From: Paracoccus limosus
GTDB lineage: Bacteria > Pseudomonadota > Alphaproteobacteria > Rhodobacterales > Rhodobacteraceae
Length of the DNA: 64,000 nt
Direction of reading: 5' to 3'
Assembly: GCF_009711185.1 (NCBI RefSeq)
Contig: NZ_WMIF01000007.1
Location: 62,001 to 126,000 of the forward strand
Both the position numbers and the translations under genes were made by a program. Shown piece by piece: positions 26,333-34,102 of the stretch (its first letter is position 1; each line of letters begins with the position of its first letter). The notes beneath the pieces are model-generated. The model was not told where the DNA came from. It did no database searches and saw nothing but the letters and a program-made list of their open reading frames with translations.

Positions 26333-27892
26333 TCAATGCCCTCCCCGGGCGTCGCCCTCGGCGGCGGGCACGATGTTCAGCGCCGCCGCGATCAGGTTGT
26401 GTTCGGTGATCTCCTCGCCCACCAGTTCGCGCCGGATCCGGCCGTCATAGACCACCTCGACCCGGTCGCAGCAGCCGATCAGCTCGGCATAATCGGTCGA
26501 ATAGAACAGGATCGCCGCGCCCTCATCGGCCAGCCGGCGCAACAGGCGATAGATCTCCTGCTTGGTGCCGATGTCGATGCCGCGCGTGGGATCGTTCAGC
26601 AAGATGATGCGCGGCCCGCGCAGCAGCCATTTCGCGATCACCACCTTTTGCTGGTTGCCACCCGAGAGCGCCCCCACGGCCACATCGGGCGAGCTGGTCT
26701 TGATCGCCAAAAGCTCGATCATCCGCTGCACCGCCGCGCTTTCCTCGGGGGCATCGACGACACCGCCATGCGACAAAAGATCCAGCGCGGCAAAGGACAG
26801 GTTATCACGCACCGACATCGGCAGCATCAGCCCCTCGGTCTTGCGGTCCTCGGGGATCAGGGCGATGCCGGGAAAGGTCTCGCGGGCGCGCGCCGGGCCC
26901 GACAGGGCGACGGGCTTGCCATCGACCAGAATCTGGCCCTCGACCCCGCGCAGGACGCCGAACAGCGACAGCAGCAATTCGTTCTGGCCCTGCCCGTCCA
27001 GCCCGCCCAGACCGACGATCTCGCCGGCATGCAGGTCAAAGCTGATGTCATGCAGCCGGTCGGCCCAGGACAGGCCGCGCAGCTCCAGCCGCGGCGCGGC
27101 CGCAGGGGTTGGCGCCGGCGCGACTTCGGGGCGATGCTTGGCCGGATAGACGCTGCTGACCTCGCGGCCGATCATCATCTGCACGACCTCGGCATCGGAT
27201 TTGCTGCCGGCAGGATAGCTCGCGATCTTGCGCCCGCCCCGGAACACCGTGCAATCGTCGGCCAGTTCCTTGATCTCGTTCATGCGGTGCGAGATATACA
27301 GCAGCCCCAGCCCTTCGTCCCGCAGGCCCTTGAGCATGCGAAACACCTTGTCCACATCGGACGCGGTCAACGCCGAGGTCGCCTCGTCAAGAATCAGGAT
27401 GCGCGGCTTGCGCGCCAGCGCCTTGGCGATCTCGACCATCTGCCGGCGCGACAGCGGCAGGTCGCGCACCAGCGCGCGCGGATGGATGTCGGATGCCCCG
27501 GCCCGCGCCAGCGCCTCCTCGGCCAGCAGGCGCTGCGCCTTGCGGTCGATCATGCCAAAGCGCGTCGGCGGGTTCGACACCACGATATTGTCGGCCACGC
27601 TCAGCTCGGGGATCAGCGACAGCTCCTGAAAGACGCAGACCACCTCCGCCTCATTGGCCGCCGCCGGAGAGGCAAAGCTGACCGCGCGCCCCGCCAGCGT
27701 CATCACCCCCTCGTCAGGCGCGACGACCCCGGTCATCACCTTGATCAGAGTGGATTTCCCGGCGCCGTTCTCGCCCAGCAACGCATGGATCGAACCGGCG
27801 CGCAAAGTCAGATCCGCACGCTCCAGCGCGCGGGTGCCGCCATAACTCTTGGACACGCCTTCCATGCGGAACAGCGGTGCATGACTTTCCAT
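26333..27892 (-). CDS. Rbs-type sugar ABC transporter ATP-binding protein
   Basis: Cytoplasmic ATPase of 519 residues with two ABC domains, as in RbsA. The first has Walker A GENGAGKST at residues 40-48 and Walker B LILDEATSALT; its signature region is DLPLSRRQMVEIAKAL. The second has a degenerate Walker A-like VGLGGLDGQGQNELL, the signature ALSGGNQQKVVIAKWL and LLNDPTRGIDIGTKQEIY. GAGGGG precedes the ATG. The gene follows the binding-protein gene across a hairpin and powers the permease pair. Confidence 0.95.
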   Translation of the reverse strand: MESHAPLFRMEGVSKSYGGTRALERADLTLRAGSIHALLGENGAGKSTLIKVMTGVVAPDEGVMTLAGRAVSFASPAAANEAEVVCVFQELSLIPELSVADNIVVSNPPTRFGMIDRKAQRLLAEEALARAGASDIHPRALVRDLPLSRRQMVEIAKALARKPRILILDEATSALTASDVDKVFRMLKGLRDEGLGLLYISHRMNEIKELADDCTVFRGGRKIASYPAGSKSDAEVVQMMIGREVSSVYPAKHRPEVAPAPTPAAAPRLELRGLSWADRLHDISFDLHAGEIVGLGGLDGQGQNELLLSLFGVLRGVEGQILVDGKPVALSGPARARETFPGIALIPEDRKTEGLMLPMSVRDNLSFAALDLLSHGGVVDAPEESAAVQRMIELLAIKTSSPDVAVGALSGGNQQKVVIAKWLLRGPRIILLNDPTRGIDIGTKQEIYRLLRRLADEGAAILFYSTDYAELIGCCDRVEVVYDGRIRRELVGEEITEHNLIAAALNIVPAAEGDARGGH

Positions 27893-27929
27893 CCTGCCCC
27901 TCGATAGATCTGTGATTGCCGCCCATGGC

Positions 27930-27957
27930 GGCGGGCAGGGACGCAGCCCCGCCCGCC
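27930..27957 (-). promoter_or_regulatory. Intercistronic hairpin after the sugar-binding protein gene
   Basis: Stem GGCGGGC / GCCCGCC extended by an inner GGG/CCC pair. Such hairpins after periplasmic binding-protein genes commonly protect the upstream mRNA and give higher binding-protein levels; no T-tract is present. Confidence 0.5.
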
Positions 27958-27965
27958 GGCCCCGG

Positions 27966-29099
27966 TTACTGGTTGGTCTGGCTCTGGCTCATGATTTCCT
28001 GCGCGGTGAAATTGATGCCGCAGGTCGGGAACGAGTTGCCGACGAAGAAGTTGTCCGAGGCGTCAGGGAAATAGTCCTGACCGGCCTTGAACTCCGAGGC
28101 CACGGCCAGCGGCAGCTTCACCGCCTGCGGCACGGTCTTGCCCTCCAGCGCGGCGATGGCGACCTTCATCGCCACCGCGACCTGCGCCGGGCCGCTGCCG
28201 GCCGAGGTGCATTTCAGCCCCTGATCGGCATATTGTGCGCAGAACTTGCGAAAGCCGTTCTCGGTCTCGCCGCCGAAAGGCACGAAGGGATGGCCCGCGT
28301 CGATCAGCGCCTGCACGATGCCGGTATCGCCGCCCTGCGCGGTGATGGCATCAAAGGGACCGTTGGTGGCGATGGCATCTGCGGTGACCTTCTGGGCCAC
28401 GGCATCGTCCCATTTGCCCATGACCTCGGTCACCTTGAATTCCTTGCCCGAGGCGGCCAGCGCCTCCTGCACGCCATCATGGCGGTCGGTATCGACCGAG
28501 GTGCCGGCGACGCCGCGCACCTCCAGAACCTTGCCGCCCTGCGGCAGATGGCTGGCCAGCCATTCGCCCCAGATCGCGCCCAGTCCCTTTTGGTCGACGT
28601 TGACGTTGATCGCGTCCTCGGTGTCCAGCGTATTGTCAAAAGCGACCAGCACCACGCCGGCCTGTTTGGCGCGACGGATCACCGGGGCAAAGGCGGTCGG
28701 GTTCTGCGCGTCGACAACGATGGCGTCATAGCCCGAGTCGATGAAATTGTTGATGGCCGAGATCTGCGCCGGCACGTCCTCGCCGGTCGAGACGACCTTG
28801 AATTCCTTGAGCTTGGCGGCGACCTCGGGCTGGGCGGCATAGGCCTTGGCGGTCTGCACCATCTGAATGCGCCAGGTATTGGCGATATAGCCATTGGCCA
28901 AAGCGATGCGATAGGGGCCCTTCTTGGCGTCAAAGCTCAGGAACTTGGTGTCGTTTTTCCACGGCGCAAAGCATTCCGCCTCATCGGCCGGACCCGACAC
29001 CACCTTCGGCTCGGCCATGACGGCCGTTCCCGCCAGCAATGCCAGCGCGCTGGCGACACCGGCCAGGGCCACGCGTGACGTGGCGACAAACTTGAACAT
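27966..29099 (-). CDS. Periplasmic sugar-binding protein of an Rbs-type ABC transporter
   Basis: Periplasmic protein of 377 residues with a Sec signal (VALAGVASALALLAGTAVMAEP). The type I binding fold is visible: GYIANTWRIQMVQTAKAYAA, INNFIDSGYDAIVVDAQNPTAF, AGVVLVAFDNTLDTEDAINVNVDQKGLG, HDGVQEAL and ITAQGGDTGIVQALIDAG. Cys residues occur at ECFAPW, FCAQY, KCTSAG and TCGINF, so disulfides are likely. The ATG at 29099 has GAGGGA upstream. It is the first gene of the operon. No sugar kinase or dehydrogenase is adjacent, so the ligand is open. Confidence 0.92.
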   Translation of the reverse strand: MFKFVATSRVALAGVASALALLAGTAVMAEPKVVSGPADEAECFAPWKNDTKFLSFDAKKGPYRIALANGYIANTWRIQMVQTAKAYAAQPEVAAKLKEFKVVSTGEDVPAQISAINNFIDSGYDAIVVDAQNPTAFAPVIRRAKQAGVVLVAFDNTLDTEDAINVNVDQKGLGAIWGEWLASHLPQGGKVLEVRGVAGTSVDTDRHDGVQEALAASGKEFKVTEVMGKWDDAVAQKVTADAIATNGPFDAITAQGGDTGIVQALIDAGHPFVPFGGETENGFRKFCAQYADQGLKCTSAGSGPAQVAVAMKVAIAALEGKTVPQAVKLPLAVASEFKAGQDYFPDASDNFFVGNSFPTCGINFTAQEIMSQSQTNQ

Positions 29100-29271
29100 C
29101 GGATTCCCTCCCGTTACATCGCGCCCGGTCCCCGGCATGGCGATTGCCGCAACGGGCGGCGCCAAGCGATGGCGCAGCCGCTGCATTTCTGCCCGTCCCG
29201 TTCGTGAAACTGTCTCCCTGCGGCAGTTCTAGAACCGCGCCGGGACGCTTGTATAGCGCGATTGCATGGGA

Positions 29272-29287
29272 TTGCGGGGATCCGCAA
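29272..29287. promoter_or_regulatory. Inverted repeat upstream of the sugar transporter
   Basis: TTGCGG-N4-CCGCAA, a perfect 6-4-6 inverted repeat, 173 bases before the binding-protein start. The gap from 29100 to 29411 holds no gene; this repeat is the only clear structure in it and is a candidate operator. Confidence 0.4.
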
Positions 29288-29411
29288 ACGACTTTCATAT
29301 CCCCGCAAAGGCAGCCGCGCGGACCCCGCCATCCGGGTCTAAGCCGCTGTTTCCCTTGATATCGGCGCATGGCCGCCCCGCGACCATGTCTGCGCCACGC
29401 GGGCCGCCGCC

Positions 29412-30599
29412 TCAGCCCTCGTCGATCCCGTCCAGCAGGCCCGGCGACATCTCCTGCCAGAAAACCGCGATGCGGCTGGCGTTCAGCGGCGACATCCAGC
29501 CGTGTTTCTCGAAATCGTCGCGCAGCCGGGCATCGGGCAATTGCGCGGCAAACAGCCGCTTGTCGGCATCGCGCTGGGTGGGGGTGCGCGCCTTGACCGC
29601 CGCCAGAATCCGGCGCAGCCGCTCGGCGCGGGGCGTCGCCGGCGCCTCGATGGCCCGCTCGCCGGCCGGCGGGCCGAAATTGCCCTCCAGCGCGGCGGTC
29701 AGATAGCCAAGCTTGCTTTTGACGTTCTTGCGCGTCTCGACATAGTCCAGCTTTTCCAGCACCTGCTCTTCGCCATGCGCCGACAGCCATTGCCGCGCCA
29801 GCCGGTCGCTGACGCCCAGATCGCGCAGCCGCGCATAGACATCGCCATGGCGCATCCCCTCGCCATCGTCCAGATCCAGAATCGCCAGCTGCGGGTTGTC
29901 GCGGATGCGAAAGCGGATATCGGTGACCGCCCTGCCCTGCTTGCGCGTCTCGGCGGCGACCAGAATATTGCTGGTGCGGTTCACCTCATCCACCGCCGGC
30001 TTGATGATCTTGGCGTTCAGATGCTTGAAGGTCTCGTAATAGGCCGAGCCATCCACCCCCATCAGCCGCCGGAACAGGTCCAGCGGCCACCACCCGGTCG
30101 AGCCGGTGCGCACAAAGCGGTAGCAGTTCTCGTAAAGCGCCAGCGCATGGCCGCTGGTGAACCGGCGCTGGATGTTCAGGTTGATCAGCGCGAATACCTT
30201 GGGGTCGTTCAGCTTTTCGGCCAGCGCCGGCGAATAGCCATATTCACAGATCCCGCCCTTCAGCTTGGCATAGCTCAGCAGGCTGCTGACCCCCCATTCC
30301 TGCTGGCCTTTCTCATCCAGCATGTCCCATTCCGCCACCGTCTCGGCCAGACCGCGCAGCGACTGTTTCAGCGTGTCCATGTCATTGCTGTTATAGCCGA
30401 TCATCAGGCACAAGGTGCGCGCGTCGATCTGATGCCGGCTGCGGCTGATCAGCGTGTCATAGGCGTTCAGCAACAGCACGTTCGACAGCTTGCGCTGCAA
30501 CAGCGTCAGCTTGCCCGAGACATGGATCGCCGCCACATGTTTCTTGACCGCCCCCCGGCGCAGCGCGCCCGACAGCTGATCGCGAGGAATGTCGTCCAT
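29412..30599 (-). CDS. Plasmid replication initiator protein (Rep_3-like)
   Basis: Protein of 395 residues. The N-terminal region KKHVAAIHVSGKLTLLQRKLSNVLLLNAYDTL followed by IDARTLCLMIGYNSNDMDTLKQSLRGLAETV resembles the first winged-helix domain of Rep_3 initiators, and TSGHALALYENCYRF...WPLDLFRRLMGVDGSAYYETFKHLNAKIIKPAVDEVN resembles the second. The C-terminal ~130 residues (NVKSKLGYLTAALEGNFG onward) are charged and specific to this group. It would bind the 22-bp iterons that lie just upstream and open the origin. It is divergent from parAB, the common order in rhodobacterial replicons. The exact replicon class cannot be set without a search. Confidence 0.87.
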   Translation of the reverse strand: MDDIPRDQLSGALRRGAVKKHVAAIHVSGKLTLLQRKLSNVLLLNAYDTLISRSRHQIDARTLCLMIGYNSNDMDTLKQSLRGLAETVAEWDMLDEKGQQEWGVSSLLSYAKLKGGICEYGYSPALAEKLNDPKVFALINLNIQRRFTSGHALALYENCYRFVRTGSTGWWPLDLFRRLMGVDGSAYYETFKHLNAKIIKPAVDEVNRTSNILVAAETRKQGRAVTDIRFRIRDNPQLAILDLDDGEGMRHGDVYARLRDLGVSDRLARQWLSAHGEEQVLEKLDYVETRKNVKSKLGYLTAALEGNFGPPAGERAIEAPATPRAERLRRILAAVKARTPTQRDADKRLFAAQLPDARLRDDFEKHGWMSPLNASRIAVFWQEMSPGLLDGIDEG

Positions 30600-30640
30600 C
30601 GCCCTGCCTCATTTTTTATCGTTGGCCCGATTATGCCGGA

Positions 30641-30678
30641 CAAGGCACCTTCCCACAACAGCATTCCGGGTCCCCTTT
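30641..30678. promoter_or_regulatory. Degenerate half-iterons in the rep promoter region
   Basis: A reversed half copy (CAAGGCACC) and a forward half copy (TTCCGGGTCCCCTTT) of the iteron lie 40-80 bases from the rep start. Half-sites near the initiator promoter would suit autoregulation by Rep; this is inference from position and similarity. Confidence 0.4.
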
Positions 30679-30692
30679 CCCGGCGCGCGGCG

Positions 30693-30913
30693 ATCCCGCA
30701 GACGGGTGCCTTTGCGCCGCGCCGGTCAGAAAAGCACCCGTTTACAGGAACCGGGATGCCGGGTTTCGGGCCCGATCCGGCCGAAATGCGCCAAAACAGG
30801 CCCATCCCGCAGCCGGAAACCCCTGTTCCCGCGAATCGGTCCCCCTCGTCCCGGAATCGGGTCCCATTGATCCCGTATCCGGGTGCCCTTGACCCTGTAT
30901 CCGGGTGCCTTTC
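30693..30913. repeat. Iteron array: probable replication origin
   Basis: Five 22-bp units lie head to tail at 30804-30825, 30826-30847, 30848-30869, 30870-30891 and 30892-30913. An isolated direct unit is at 30693-30714 and an inverted one at 30729-30750. The best units share the core ATCCCGTATCCGGGTGCC; others match at 16-18 of 22 positions. The 22-bp period places all tandem copies on one DNA face. An AT-richer stretch follows at about 30920-31000, a candidate melting zone. The array separates the divergent rep and parAB genes. This is the pattern of an iteron-controlled plasmid origin. Confidence 0.85.
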
Positions 30914-31018
30914 ACCCCATAGCATCCTGATTTTCTTTTATCTTCCCGACCTAAAGATTCTAAAGTCCTGAAAGGAATCACAAACTATATGCCGTTGCTT
31001 CCTTGCAGATTCGGGGGG

Positions 31019-31033
31019 ATTTCGCTGCGAAAC
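31019..31033. promoter_or_regulatory. parS: parS-like palindrome 1 (upstream of parA)
   Basis: TTTCGC-T-GCGAAA, matching the two other copies except for one outer base and the central base. It lies about 90 bases before the parA ATG, where ParB binding could also repress the operon. Confidence 0.72.
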
Positions 31034-31119
31034 CGGCAAGATGGATTCACTTGCCCCTGATGATGTGTAATAGTTTCGGAAAAACACCCATCGAAGCAGC
31101 ACATCGCAAAGGTTGTGAC

Positions 31120-32529
31120 ATGTCCTCAGGCAAGGACCCCCTACCCCCGTATTTCAATATCCATCCCGCGAAAGCCGCCGAGCGGCTTTCCGGTCCTATC
31201 GACACCGCCCGATTCGCAAAAGCGGCGGCCTTCGCGGCCCGGGGCCGGCAGGACCTCGCCGAGCGCGGCTATGCCCCGGACGGGCGCAAGCGCCTGCGCC
31301 GCTTTTCCACATGGGAGGTGTGCCGCTATCTGATCCCGGTCGCACCCGCGCATTTCCGCCGGGTGCTGCTCAAGAACCCCGATCTGCCGCAGGGTCAGGG
31401 CGAGGGCAATTCCAAATGGTTCAGCCTCGAAGACGTGTTGCGCCTGCGCGATCATTTCGCGGCCGAGGGCGCGGCCGGGCGCGAATACCGGCCCTGGCGC
31501 CCCGAGGGCCTGCCCGCCAAAACCATCGCCGTGGCCAATTTCAAGGGCGGCGTTGGCAAGACCTCGACCGCCGCGCATCTGGCAATGTCGGCGGCGCTCG
31601 ACGGCTACAAGGTGTTGGTGATCGATCTCGACAGTCAGGGCAGCATGACCTCGATTCTTGGCGGCAAGGTTGCCGATGAATGGTCCACCGCCTTCCCGCT
31701 GCTGGCCAAGGATTATGCCCTGGCCCTGCAGGACGAAAACCGCGTGCGCGAGGCTGCGGGCCAAAGCCCCCTGCCCTTCGACGAGACCCTGACCGAGGCG
31801 CTGACCATCACCGCGCAGGATCTGATCCAGACCACGCATTGGCCCAATATTGACCTGCTGGGCGCGCAGCTGAACCTCTATTGGGCCGAATTCCAGGTGC
31901 CGGTCTGGCGGCTGGGCCTGCGTGGCTGGCCGCTTTGGGATGCGCTTGGCAATGCGCTGGTCAATGACCGGCTGGTGGACAGCTATGATATCATCATCCT
32001 CGATACGCCGCCGGCGCTTGGCTATCTGACCATCAACGCCCTTGCCGCCGCCGATATCCTGCTGGTGCCTCTGGGCGCGTCGTTCCTTGAATTCGACTCG
32101 ACCGGGCGTTTCTTCGACATGCTCTATTCGACCTTCGCCAGCATCGAAGAAGGCGAAAACGCCGCCCGCCGCCGCGATGGCCTGCCCGAGATGCGCTTTG
32201 AATGGGACGCGGTCCGGGCGATCATTACCCGGTTTGACGCCGGCCAGCAGACCGATCTGGCCAATGTCATTCAGGCCTATTTCGGCGATTTCATGACCAC
32301 CTACCGCCAAGAGCTGACCGCCATGGTCGGACAGGCCGGCGAACAGGTGAACGGCATCTACGAGGCCGATTACCGCGAATTCAACCGCGACACCTATGTC
32401 CGCGGCCGCGAGACCTTCGACCGCACCTGGGCCGAGGTCAAGGAACTGATCCTTGGCACCTGGTGGCGGGATCTGCAGATGCAGCAGACCGAATCCGCGA
32501 TGATGGCGAAGGAGCAGGAAAATGGCTAA
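31120..32529 (+). CDS. parA: ParA-type plasmid partition ATPase
   Basis: Cytoplasmic ATPase of 469 residues. An N-terminal ~130-residue region contains a helix-turn-helix-like segment (FSTWEVCRYLIPVAPAHFRRVL, then KWFSLEDVLRLRDHF), typical of the large ParA type that regulates its own promoter. The deviant Walker A KGGVGKTS is at 142-149, and YDIIILDTPPALGYLTINALAAADILLVPLGAS gives Walker B and the following motif. The ATG at 31120 is chosen because AAAGG precedes it and no homology lies upstream. It moves ParB-parS complexes for plasmid segregation. It overlaps parB by 8 bases. Confidence 0.95.
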   Translation: MSSGKDPLPPYFNIHPAKAAERLSGPIDTARFAKAAAFAARGRQDLAERGYAPDGRKRLRRFSTWEVCRYLIPVAPAHFRRVLLKNPDLPQGQGEGNSKWFSLEDVLRLRDHFAAEGAAGREYRPWRPEGLPAKTIAVANFKGGVGKTSTAAHLAMSAALDGYKVLVIDLDSQGSMTSILGGKVADEWSTAFPLLAKDYALALQDENRVREAAGQSPLPFDETLTEALTITAQDLIQTTHWPNIDLLGAQLNLYWAEFQVPVWRLGLRGWPLWDALGNALVNDRLVDSYDIIILDTPPALGYLTINALAAADILLVPLGASFLEFDSTGRFFDMLYSTFASIEEGENAARRRDGLPEMRFEWDAVRAIITRFDAGQQTDLANVIQAYFGDFMTTYRQELTAMVGQAGEQVNGIYEADYREFNRDTYVRGRETFDRTWAEVKELILGTWWRDLQMQQTESAMMAKEQENG

Positions 32530-33631
32530 GCGCAGAAGGCTGGAAACCCCGAGCAGCGCCGATCTGCACCGGATCGAAGAACAGTTTCGCAGCGAAACCC
32601 ATGACCGTCCGATGGTCGGGCGCGGCATCGCACCCATCGCTCAGGTCGCGGCCGACAGCGCGGCGCTCTCCAGCGCGGAAAGCACCGAAAGCCGGGCCTC
32701 GCGCGCCCGGACCGAGGCTGATGCGGCGCGGTTGCAGGCGGCGCAGGATCAGGGCCTGCTGATGGTCGAGCTGCCCATCGGTCAGATCGACGAGGCGGTG
32801 ATGATCCGCGACCGCATGGGCATGAGCGACGAGGACCTGCTGGAGCTGAGGCTGTCGATCGCCGCACATGGGCTGCGCCTGCCGATCGAGGTCTTTGACA
32901 TGGAGGCGCCGGCCGGGCAGGAACCGCGCTATGGGTTGCTGTCGGGCTATCGCCGGCTGCATGCCGTTCGCGCGCTTTACGAGCTGACCCAGTCCGAGAA
33001 ATACAGCCGCATCCGCGCGCTGGTTCGCCGCCGGACCGAGGCCGACGCCGCCTTTGTCGCCATGGTCGAAGAGAACGAGGTCCGCGAGGAACTCAGCCAT
33101 TTCGAGCGCGGCCGCATCGCCGTCATCGCGGCCAATCAGGGCGCCTTTGCCAATACCGAGGACGCGGTGAACAAGCTCTTTGCCACCGGATCGAAGGCCA
33201 AGAGGTCCAAGGTGCGGTCCTTTGCGCTGATCTTCGAGGAACTCGGCGACATGCTGCGTTTCCCCGAGGCACTGACCGAGCGGCGCGGGCTGCGCCTGTC
33301 TGCGGCCTTGCGCAACGGCGGCGAGGCGCGGCTGCGTCAGGCCATGTCGGTGCGCACGCCGGGCAACCCAGACGAGGAATGGGCTTTGGTCGAGCCGATG
33401 GTGCAAGAGATCGAAAGCGGTCCGCGCACGCCGGGTCGGGGTGGACGGCCGCGCACGGCGCCGCCGCGTCACGGCTGGATCGACGCCACGACCATCCGCA
33501 CCACCAGCGGCATCGAGATCCGCCGGGCCCGCGACGGCCGCGGCCATATCCTGCGGCTGGAAGGCGATGCGCTGGACGACGAGCTGATGGAGAGCCTGAT
33601 GCTGGAAATCCAGTCCTTGCTGGAAAAGTAA
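32522..33631 (+). CDS. parB: ParB-type partition protein
   Basis: DNA-binding protein of 369 residues. The ParB/Srx N-terminal domain is visible around residues 80-190: LPIGQIDEAVMIRD, LRLPIEVFDMEAPAG, YGLLSGYRRLHAVRAL (the GxRR nucleotide-binding motif) and VEENEVREELSHFERGRIAV. A helix-turn-helix region follows (KLFATGSKAKRSKVRSFALIFEELG). The C terminus (GIEIRRARDGRGHILRLEGDALDDELMESLMLEIQSLL) is probably the dimer domain. It binds the parS-like palindromes, one of which lies within codons 21-26 of this gene. It starts inside the end of parA. Confidence 0.95.
   Translation: MAKRRRLETPSSADLHRIEEQFRSETHDRPMVGRGIAPIAQVAADSAALSSAESTESRASRARTEADAARLQAAQDQGLLMVELPIGQIDEAVMIRDRMGMSDEDLLELRLSIAAHGLRLPIEVFDMEAPAGQEPRYGLLSGYRRLHAVRALYELTQSEKYSRIRALVRRRTEADAAFVAMVEENEVREELSHFERGRIAVIAANQGAFANTEDAVNKLFATGSKAKRSKVRSFALIFEELGDMLRFPEALTERRGLRLSAALRNGGEARLRQAMSVRTPGNPDEEWALVEPMVQEIESGPRTPGRGGRPRTAPPRHGWIDATTIRTTSGIEIRRARDGRGHILRLEGDALDDELMESLMLEIQSLLEK
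32584..32598. promoter_or_regulatory. parS: parS-like palindrome 2 (inside parB)
   Basis: Perfect 15-bp palindrome GTTTCGCAGCGAAAC, coding for the residues around FRSET near the parB start. It resembles the chromosomal parS half-site GTTTC and the GTT...AAC frame of RepABC parS. Confidence 0.78.
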
Positions 33632-33633
33632 AC

Positions 33634-33650
33634 GGTTTCGCAGCGAAACC
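33634..33650. promoter_or_regulatory. parS: parS-like palindrome 3 (downstream of parB)
   Basis: Perfect 17-bp palindrome GGTTTCGCAGCGAAACC, two bases after the parB stop codon. It contains the same 15-bp core as palindrome 2. Confidence 0.8.
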
Positions 33651-34102
33651 CGCGCCGGGGCAGGGCGGTCGGACCCGCCTTGGTGGTGCGCGGGTTGGTT
33701 GGGCCTTGGCGTGGGTAAGCTTGGGGTTCGGCGGCCGTGGTCAAGACCGGCGGCTGGCCGGGTTCCATTCGGCAGGGGGCGATGAGGGTGCCGCAGCAAA
33801 GGCGGCTGTGTCGTGCGGTCGGATCGCTGGGCGCGGCAGGGGTTTTATCGCTGAGCAGGCGCGCGGCAGCTACGTCAAATAGCGATTTTTCTAAGAAAAT
33901 GGCTGTGCAACGGCTGAGAATACCTCGCCTGTAGGGTGTTCTTATAATGTTCCCGTATCGAGCCAGTCATGCCTGCGCAAACGGGCTTGCAGTGCAGGCG
34001 TGGGCGGAGTGCCGCGGCCCCTCAGGGCAGGGCAGGGCAGGGTGGTGGTCCCTCGGGCGCGTCTGGGCGCCCAGAGGCTGCTGTGGGGGCTACGGGCGGC
34101 TT
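33651..34102. other. Non-coding stretch between parB and creatinase
   Basis: About 450 bases without a believable gene. It holds an AT-richer patch around 33880-33960, a short GGGCA tandem run near 34024-34044 and a CTGGGCGCCCAG palindrome near 34066-34077, which may form part of the creatinase terminator. Confidence 0.45.

Noticed and set aside
34024..34044. GGGCA tandem run
   Set aside because: Only about four short units, explained by simple slippage in GC-rich non-coding DNA; no sign of function.
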